From NCBI RefSeq assembly GCF_914768025.1, contig NZ_CAJZCE010000003.1, positions 1 through 64,000 on the forward strand: DNA of 64,000 bases. Direction: 5' to 3'. Position 1 is the stretch's first letter. Every line of letters starts with the position of its first letter. The notes below the pieces were generated by a model that was not told the DNA's origin, ran no database searches, and saw only the letters and a program-made list of their open reading frames with translations. Both the position numbers and the translations under genes were made by a program. This document shows positions 58,205 through 64,000 of this stretch, in pieces. Origin of the DNA: Snodgrassella gandavensis. Its GTDB lineage: Bacteria > Pseudomonadota > Gammaproteobacteria > Burkholderiales > Neisseriaceae.

Positions 58205-59704
58205 ATGACCGCGCAAGACATGCTCGCCACTGTAGACCTAGGTTCCAACAGCTTTCGCCTCCAAATCTGTCACAACCAGAATGGCCATTTACAAGTAGTA
58301 GATTCCATAAAAGAAATGGTGCGACTGGCCGCCGGACTGGATGAACAGAAGAAGCTTGATCAGGCCTCCCAGCAACGCGCATTAAACTGTCTGGCCAGAT
58401 TCGGGGAAAGACTGCGTGGTTTTCAACCTGATCACGTACGGGTTGTTGCAACCAATACTTTCCGTGTAGCCAAAAATATCAGCCAGTTTATCCCACAGGC
58501 CGAAGAAAAACTGGGTTTTCCCATTGATATTATTGCCGGACGTGAAGAAGCACGCCTGATCTATACCGGTGTCGTCCATACCCTGCCGCCCAAGGGTGAA
58601 AATATGCTGGTAATCGATATCGGTGGCGGTTCAACTGAATTCGTTATCGGACATGAATTACAACCAGCTATCACCGAAAGTCTCAACCTGGGCTGCGTGT
58701 CCTACAGCATGCGTTTCTTTCCACGCGGTAAAATAAATAACAAAAATTTTCAGGCAGCCGTCAACAACGCCCGTGCCGAAATCCAACGTATCTCAGTAGC
58801 ACTAAAAAATATTGGCTGGGACTACGCCATCGGTACATCAGGTTCAGCACGTTCCATTCGCGATGTCATTGCTGCTGGCGATGAATCCATTGATGCCATC
58901 ACTGCCGCCCAAATGCACAAAATTGCTAACCGCATTATCACAGCGGGCAGCATCAAAAAAGCCAAACTGGAAGGATTAAAATCAGACCGGATGGAAGTCT
59001 TTGCCGGCGGGCTGGCCGTCATGATTGCCGCTTTTGCCGAGCTGAACATCAGCGAAATGACCGTAACCGATGCAGCACTGCGTGATGGCGTATTTTACGA
59101 TATGATCGGACGACAACTGGGCGACGACATGCGCAACCAAACTATCGCCGATTTTCAGAAACGTTACCATGTCGACACCATTCAGGCACAAAGAGTGGCC
59201 AGTCTGGCACAAATTGTATTCAACCATCTAACCGCAGCCATTACCCCAGTTCATCTGGAGCAGTGGCAACAATACATACGCTGGGCGGCACAACTACACG
59301 AAATTGGTCTGGACATTTCCCATACCGGCTTTCACAAACACGCCGCCTATATTCTTGATCAGGCTGATATGCCCGGTTTTTCCCGCAAAGAACAGCACAT
59401 CCTCGCCACCATGGTACTGGGACAACGTGGAGATCTGCGTAAAATTGCCGAATTTACCCAGCAGGAAATGCTGTGGCTGGGCATACTTTCATTACGACTG
59501 GCTGTATTATTCTGCCGGGCACGGCAGGATATTCAGATACCGGTAAACCATTGCGACATCCATTACCACAAAGGCGACAAGCAATTGATTATCAGCATCA
59601 GTGCAGAATGGTTAAAACATAATCCGCTTACAGCAAGTGCCTTATTGCAGGAGTCTGCTTTATGGCACAAAATTGGCTTACAGCTAGAAATCAAGGCTAT
59701 CTAA
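58205..59704 (+). CDS. ppx: Exopolyphosphatase (Ppx/GppA family)
   Basis: A 499-residue protein. The actin-like ATPase fold shows ATVDLGSNSFRLQICHNQ, VIDIGGGSTEFVIGHELQPA and GTSGSARSIRDVIAAG; a C-terminal HD-like domain (IRWAAQLHEIGLDISHTGFH, about 355-499) is typical of Ppx. It removes phosphate from polyphosphate ends; GppA-type pppGpp hydrolysis is an alternative that sequence alone does not exclude. It contains one 11-of-12 DNA-uptake-like word at 58749-58759. No ppk is adjacent. Confidence 0.92.
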   Translation: MTAQDMLATVDLGSNSFRLQICHNQNGHLQVVDSIKEMVRLAAGLDEQKKLDQASQQRALNCLARFGERLRGFQPDHVRVVATNTFRVAKNISQFIPQAEEKLGFPIDIIAGREEARLIYTGVVHTLPPKGENMLVIDIGGGSTEFVIGHELQPAITESLNLGCVSYSMRFFPRGKINNKNFQAAVNNARAEIQRISVALKNIGWDYAIGTSGSARSIRDVIAAGDESIDAITAAQMHKIANRIITAGSIKKAKLEGLKSDRMEVFAGGLAVMIAAFAELNISEMTVTDAALRDGVFYDMIGRQLGDDMRNQTIADFQKRYHVDTIQAQRVASLAQIVFNHLTAAITPVHLEQWQQYIRWAAQLHEIGLDISHTGFHKHAAYILDQADMPGFSRKEQHILATMVLGQRGDLRKIAEFTQQEMLWLGILSLRLAVLFCRARQDIQIPVNHCDIHYHKGDKQLIISISAEWLKHNPLTASALLQESALWHKIGLQLEIKAI

Positions 59705-59728
59705 ACCCTATTTAGTCAAGGATGCCCC

Positions 59729-60805
59729 ATGAATACACCGCCACGTGTTTCCAGTAATAAACAGGCTCAGCCACATAACCTGCCCAGTCTGGCACATCGC
59801 AGCAATGTCAGCAACATGCCGGCACAATCACTGACTATTACCCAGATTAGCTCCAAACAACTGCTCACTCACAGCTATACCGGTGCCGATATATGCTGTG
59901 AAAACATACCAGCCCCCACCAAAGACAGACTTACTTGGATTCATCTAATCGGAATCACCGATAATGAGCAACTACACCAACTATTACAAACATTTAACAT
60001 CCACGAACTGGCCATGGAAGACATCCTGAGTCGCAAACAGCGTCCGAAAATCGAAAATTACGGACATTATCTGTTTGTGGCCGCACGTGTTTTTACCTAT
60101 AAAAAACAGAAACTACAATACAACCAGATTTACATCATCATCGGGCAAAACTACATCATCACCTTCCAGTTCGAACCCCTTGGATTACTGCAAGTGATCC
60201 GCGAATACATCCAGTACAATTACAGCGACATCTACCACAAAGGCATTGATTTTCTCGCTTATTCATTACTGGATCGCATTGTCGATGATTACTTCGTTAC
60301 AGTAGATGAATTTGATAACCGAGTCGAAGGTTTAGACAAACAATTATTTAGCAACAGCAACAAAAATCTATTGGTTTCCATCCACCAATTAAAACGCGAT
60401 GCCATTAACCTACAACGCACACTGTTGCCCATACGGGATATTGTCGGCCGTATTGTCCATAATGAATTCTCCCTGTTCAGTAAAGACATCCACGTCTACT
60501 TACTGGATGTTTACGACCACACCCAGCAACTAATGGAAACGCTCGGCAGCGCACGCGATACCGTAATGGGCATGATGGATGTACATTTATCCTATCAGTC
60601 CAACCACCTCAATGAACAAATGCGCATGCTCACCGTGTTCACCATTATCGTAATGCCACTGAATGTCTTAACTGGCATATATGGCATGAACTTTGACAAC
60701 ATGCCTGAACTGCACTGGCACTATAGTTACTATGTAGTACTTGGCCTCATGGTCACCATCATCATTACCATGATAGCATATTTCCACAGGCGCCACTGGT
60801 TATAA
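59729..60805 (+). CDS. corA: Magnesium/cobalt transporter CorA
   Basis: A 358-residue protein. A large acidic cytoplasmic N-terminal part (HELAMEDILSRKQRPKIENY) and long helices precede two C-terminal membrane helices, with the family selectivity motif in TGIYGMNFDNMPEL and a short basic end RRHWL. It takes up Mg2+ as a pentamer. The first 35 residues are Gln/Asn/Ser-rich and extra to the usual fold. AAGGA precedes the ATG, 24 bases after ppx, so co-transcription is likely. Confidence 0.94.
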   Translation: MNTPPRVSSNKQAQPHNLPSLAHRSNVSNMPAQSLTITQISSKQLLTHSYTGADICCENIPAPTKDRLTWIHLIGITDNEQLHQLLQTFNIHELAMEDILSRKQRPKIENYGHYLFVAARVFTYKKQKLQYNQIYIIIGQNYIITFQFEPLGLLQVIREYIQYNYSDIYHKGIDFLAYSLLDRIVDDYFVTVDEFDNRVEGLDKQLFSNSNKNLLVSIHQLKRDAINLQRTLLPIRDIVGRIVHNEFSLFSKDIHVYLLDVYDHTQQLMETLGSARDTVMGMMDVHLSYQSNHLNEQMRMLTVFTIIVMPLNVLTGIYGMNFDNMPELHWHYSYYVVLGLMVTIIITMIAYFHRRHWL

Positions 60806-60855
60806 CCATTGGTAATTTCTATAAAAATAAACAACCTTCACAGAAAGAAAGTAAT

Positions 60856-61340
60856 TCCATCATACCTACACCATGCCTACCGCAAAGTGCGCAACATCAA
60901 CTCGCCATGCCGGTACTAATGACCAAAGCATTAGCAAATTTCATGGTAATGTACATGGTGGCAATTTACTCAAACTGCTGGATCAGATAGCCTATGCTTG
61001 TGCCAGTCACTATTCTAACGAATACATAGTAACATTATCCGCAAATCAGGTAATATTCAAAAAAACCATTTACATGAGCGAACTCATTACCTTTACGCCT
61101 TAATCAATCATGCAGGATATACCTCCCCCCATAGAAGTAGGTATCCGGGTAAAAGCACAGGCCATCCAGTATTACAGTGCCCACCGCCATATCAATAACT
61201 GTTATTTCAGCACGGTAGCCGTTGGTAAAACGGCAAGCCCACAGTATACTATCACTGTGCATCGGCAGCGCAGAACAGGTATACCTTTTTCAGGAAGACA
61301 CTATTCACAAGCAAGCATGCATACAAGCTACGAAAGATAG
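60856..61340 (+). pseudogene. Acyl-CoA thioesterase (YciA-like hotdog), decayed
   Basis: Pieces of one hotdog thioesterase occur in changing frames. LAMPVLMTKALANF is in frame 1 (60901-60942), then HGNVHGGNLLKLLDQIAYAC and VTLSANQVIFKKTIYMSELI in frame 3 to TAA 61101. LINHAGYTSP follows in frame 2 (61100-61130), IEVGIRVKAQAIQYYSAHRH and INNCYFSTVAVGK return to frame 3, and a further shift is needed near 61225 for the C-terminal end. The family has one continuous frame, so at least three indels have occurred; one lies next to a C6 run at 61125-61130. The HGNVHGG and NxCYFxxVAV motifs identify the family. Confidence 0.85.
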
Positions 61341-61379
61341 GCACACACAACATCTGATTATTATTGAAAGTAGAAATAA

Positions 61380-62006
61380 ATGTTTACAGGCATCGTTCAG
61401 GGTTTAGGTATTGTCACCGCCATCAATGAGCACCACCAGCTACGTACCCTACAGGTACACCTGCCTCAAGGCGCCAGTGACAACCTCAGTATTGGTGCAT
61501 CCATCGCCAACAATGGCTGCTGCCTCACCATTACTGCCATCAAAGGCGACGAAGTATGTTTCGATGTAATGGCAGAAAGTCTGGCCAAAACCAATCTGGG
61601 ACAACTTCAAGTGGGTGATGCAGTAAACATAGAACGTGCAGCACGTTATGGTGATGAAATTGGCGGCCATATCATGAGCGGCCATATTTTCACCACCACT
61701 ACCATCAGCCGAATTGAAGACACCCCACACAACCGTACTATCTGGTTTAACCTCCCAGATAGCACCAAACCCTATATCCTCACCAAAGGCTTTATTGGCC
61801 TCAATGGATGCAGTCTTACCATCGGAGAAGTAACCGAAACTGAATTTAGTGTACATCTGATTCCCGAAACCATGAGTCGAACCCTGTTTGGAAGCTGTCA
61901 AGTAAATGATTGCATTAATCTGGAAATAGACGCACAAACACAAGCAATTGTTGATACCGTACAGAAATACATGCAACAGCATGCTGCTAAATCAGATACT
62001 AATTAA
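61380..62006 (+). CDS. ribE: Riboflavin synthase alpha chain
   Basis: A 208-residue protein made of two similar lumazine-binding repeats (MFTGIVQGLGIVTAINEHHQ from 1; GHIMSGHIFTTTTISRIED from about 96), with NNGCCLTITAI and LNGCSLTIGEV in matching places. It converts two lumazines to riboflavin. The usual Cys-Leu-Thr of the first repeat is present. No ribosome site is strong. No other rib gene or FMN riboswitch is visible nearby. Confidence 0.96.
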   Translation: MFTGIVQGLGIVTAINEHHQLRTLQVHLPQGASDNLSIGASIANNGCCLTITAIKGDEVCFDVMAESLAKTNLGQLQVGDAVNIERAARYGDEIGGHIMSGHIFTTTTISRIEDTPHNRTIWFNLPDSTKPYILTKGFIGLNGCSLTIGEVTETEFSVHLIPETMSRTLFGSCQVNDCINLEIDAQTQAIVDTVQKYMQQHAAKSDTN

Positions 62007-62017
62007 TTTCTGAGCCT

Positions 62018-62050
62018 GTTTACCACGGCGAGATAACACCGTGGTTAAAC
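62018..62050 (+). terminator. Hairpin after ribE
   Basis: GTTTACCACGG pairs with CCGTGGTTAAAC (one bulge) around a 10-base loop. There is no T run, so termination is uncertain. Confidence 0.5.
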
Positions 62051-62197
62051 AATATAAATTTCCCTAATCAAACAAAAATGCAGCATATAACTCAAATCTT
62101 AACAATGAAACATCTATCGGATAAATTGCATTAACAAATTAAATAATTAGCATTAAAAACAATATTTTAACATCAAACAGAACCACTTAGTTACCCT

Positions 62198-62656
62198 TTA
62201 GAATTGCTGGATTTCTTCATCATTCCTGTTCCAAAAGTACCAGCCAGTAAGATATATTGACAATATTACAGCTGGCAAAATTAACAACCCAATTCCAACG
62301 GCCATCGTTCCAATCCACAGACAGAATATAGCATTAGGTATGCCACAGCAGCAGCCAACAGCAACCATGATTTTTAGATATCTGTTTGAATAAACATCAA
62401 ACAACCATCCATATATCATAATTAAAAATATTACTGTCGCAAAAAAAGCCAATACCCCTAAGATAAAATAAAATGCTTGATTGGTATCCATTTCTTCTGG
62501 CATAGGAAGAATATGCAAAAATCTTAAAAAAGGGAAGCTTATGCCATTGTGCACACCTACAATCCCGATAAAAAAACAGGGAAATCCTATAAAAAAAGCA
62601 TTTAGAGAGAATATAAAACGGCGTATAAATACTTCGGCAGTATATTTTTTATGCAT
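62198..62656 (-). CDS. Small membrane protein of unknown function, tandem paralogue 1
   Basis: A 152-residue protein with four hydrophobic segments: FSLNAFFIGFPCFFIGIVGV, AFYFILGVLAFFATVIFLIM, ending IYGWLFDVYSNRYLKIMVAV, then GCCCGIPNAIFCLWIGTMAV and ILPAVILSIYLTGWYFW. ATG 62656 is chosen because AGGA lies 7 bases before it; the ATG two codons upstream is too close. The triple cysteine GCCCG and the GWYF end recur in the partial gene at 63754. I do not recognise the family or role. AT-rich codons. Confidence 0.7.
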   Translation of the reverse strand: MHKKYTAEVFIRRFIFSLNAFFIGFPCFFIGIVGVHNGISFPFLRFLHILPMPEEMDTNQAFYFILGVLAFFATVIFLIMIYGWLFDVYSNRYLKIMVAVGCCCGIPNAIFCLWIGTMAVGIGLLILPAVILSIYLTGWYFWNRNDEEIQQF

Positions 62657-62804
62657 ATCCATTTCCTTTTGAGCTTTAAATTAATTCAGAATCTGGTATA
62701 TAAATAAAATATTCAAACCCAATATCGCTTTAGATAAATTTTATTAACAAGAATTATTATTACACCTTGCATCATTAAAGATATTTACAACTGAAATTAT
62801 AATT

Positions 62805-63236
62805 TCAATGGCTAAGCTTAATCTTCATTTTCAACGCAGGTTTAACTTCAGGTTGATATTTTGCCCCTCCCCTTAAATACCAGCGAACCAAATAACAAGC
62901 CAATATATCCAAAGGCAAAACAAAAATACCTAAAAGAAAAATAATACTAAATATCACATGTGGAATGGCACAAAGCGTAGCAATGATAATAATAGTATTA
63001 AAGAAAAAATTTGATTTACAATTCAATATCCAGCCAAAAATCATCAATACAAGTACAATTAATATAAAACAAGCTGTTAAAAACCAAATAGTAGTACCAT
63101 CAAATTCTTGGAAGCGACTTTCCTTATATAACATACTAATATAGCGGCCAATCCAATATACTGAAGCATTAGCAACTAATACGCCAAACGCAAGTAGTAA
63201 ACGAGAAAAAAATATAGCTGATTTAAAGTAACTCAT
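62805..63236 (-). CDS. Small membrane protein of unknown function, tandem paralogue 2
   Basis: A 143-residue protein with four hydrophobic segments; start ATG 63236 has GGGAGG just upstream. FGWILNCKSNFFFNTIIII and LPLDILACYLVRWYLRGG align with the GWLFDVYSNRYLK and YLTGWYF blocks of paralogue 1, but the triple cysteine is replaced by ATLCAIPHVIF. So it is a more distant copy. The C-terminal tail is basic and Lys-rich. Function unknown. Confidence 0.68.
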   Translation of the reverse strand: MSYFKSAIFFSRLLLAFGVLVANASVYWIGRYISMLYKESRFQEFDGTTIWFLTACFILIVLVLMIFGWILNCKSNFFFNTIIIIATLCAIPHVIFSIIFLLGIFVLPLDILACYLVRWYLRGGAKYQPEVKPALKMKIKLSH

Positions 63237-63257
63237 CACACCTCCCGATATTTTCAT

Positions 63258-63753
63258 TATTATACATTATTTTTACAAAAATAAACAAATAATAATTTAA
63301 AATTTCGATTTTTATATGCATATTTTGTATTTATTTATCATTTTAATTTAATCTTTCTGTTTAAACAAAATAAAATTTGCCTTCATAAAAGATTAAACTA
63401 TTTGCCAATTATAGGACTACCTCATTAAATAAAAGGTAAATACAATGGATGCAAAATTAGCCCACCGGATAAAAACCAAGATAGTTGGGGCAAATTACCA
63501 AGCTTTATAAACAAGTTGGTTATTAAAACTGCCTAAAATACCAGAATACCTAAGCATCTTAATTATGAAAAGAACCAGAAAAACAAGATAGCGATAGCCA
63601 TAATAGCTATAATAAAAAACAACTAGCAGCAAGAAACATAAACTAGCATTAGCCATTCTTCGTAGTAGTGAGTGCTATTTTTTATACCTCAGCAGGTAAA
63701 AAACAACTGGCAAACAGTATTTTTCATGCAAAACAAAATCAACTAAATCTCTA
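63258..63753. other. Intergenic region between membrane-protein paralogues
   Basis: About 500 AT-rich bases. A 20-codon frame (MDAKLAHRIKTKIVGANYQA at 63445 on plus) has an AAAGG before it but is too short to call. No repeat or RNA recognised. Confidence 0.4.
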
Positions 63754-64000
63754 TCAAGATTGATCTATTGCATCATCAGGTCTGCTCTTAAAATACCAGC
63801 CTGCCAAATAACAAGCCAACAATGTTGCAGGCAAAATTAATAAACCAACTCCCATAAGCATACTGCCGATTGTCAGGCATACAAAAGCATTAGGTAAACC
63901 ACAGCAACAACCAATAACAACAAGAACTTTTAGAAAGCGATTAGAAGAAACATTAAATATCCACCCAAACATCATAATTAATAATATTATCGTTGCAAAG
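63754..64000 (-). CDS. Small membrane protein of unknown function, tandem paralogue 3 (5' end outside window)
   Basis: The frame is open to the right edge; the visible 82 codons begin FATIILLIMMFGW and continue IFNVSSNRFLKVLVVIGCCC, GLPNAFVCLTIGSMLMGVGL and LACYLAGWYFKSRPDDAIDQ. It aligns along its length with the second half of paralogue 1, including the triple cysteine and the acidic end. The methionine at 63975 is internal, not a start. Function unknown. Confidence 0.75.
   Translation of the reverse strand, partial: FATIILLIMMFGWIFNVSSNRFLKVLVVIGCCCGLPNAFVCLTIGSMLMGVGLLILPATLLACYLAGWYFKSRPDDAIDQS

Noticed and set aside
63445-63507. 20-codon ORF between membrane-protein genes
   Set aside because: Too short and without features; kept only as a note in the intergenic entry.

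Overview
The window looks like chromosome of a Neisseriaceae bacterium. A gut-symbiont genus such as Snodgrassella fits best, but that is an inference from gene content and moderately AT-rich composition, not a database match. Supporting signs are the pyruvate dehydrogenase set aceE-aceF-lpdA with a lipoyl domain fused to LpdA, the rpsF-priB-rpsR-rplI order, a full cyoABCDE bo3 oxidase operon, CbpA with CbpM, and a 12-base word at aceF matching a Neisseriaceae DNA-uptake dialect. I saw no rRNA or tRNA genes.

Positions 1-6900 are an accessory, recombination-built region: a train of displaced 3' modules of a CdiA/FhaB-type contact-dependent inhibition gene. Each module carries a scrap of the conserved parent (haemagglutinin-repeat or pre-toxin VENN region), then a variable toxin tail, then a small immunity gene that starts on or just after the toxin stop. 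Module 1 (toxin tail to 619, immunity 628-1098) runs in from the left edge. Module 2 has a haemagglutinin scrap and a secreted orphan protein. Modules 3 and 4 carry two related nuclease-like tails with unrelated immunity genes. Module 4 has two nonsense codons, one a TGG-to-TGA change in the predicted catalytic core. Module 5 is a truncated repeat. Two 580-bp direct repeats and two 105-bp direct repeats mark the recombination edges.

Positions 6943-10105 are also accessory. They hold a single-gene GHKL ATPase fused to a PD-(D/E)XK-type nuclease (candidate antiphage gene, minus strand) and about 1 kb of decayed mobile-element-like DNA bounded by 12-bp inverted repeats. A short inverted-repeat element with the same end sequence sits inside the toxin array.

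From 10138 to 62050 the window is housekeeping. It runs: DNA metabolism (dnaX-ybaB-recR, minus); mltB; the rpsF-priB-rpsR-rplI operon; a MscS channel with nudB and an EEP-family hydrolase; a LysE/ArgO exporter; hemB; a DHA2 efflux pump; cyoABCDE; a YajR-like MFS; ybaL; a Dyp peroxidase; a CPA1 Na+/H+ antiporter; thrC; rarA-galM, gph-recX; a BASS symporter; rpsT; a PerM-like permease; aceE-aceF-lpdA (minus); cbpA-cbpM; aroE-mtgA (minus); a GPH sugar symporter; glnA; ppx; corA; a decayed acyl-CoA thioesterase pseudogene; and ribE. Clear rho-independent terminators separate many of these units.

Positions 62198-64000 hold a tandem array of at least three related small membrane proteins of unknown function on the minus strand, the last cut by the window edge. 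The genes most worth following up are the GHKL-nuclease fusion, the decaying toxin/immunity array and this membrane-protein array.
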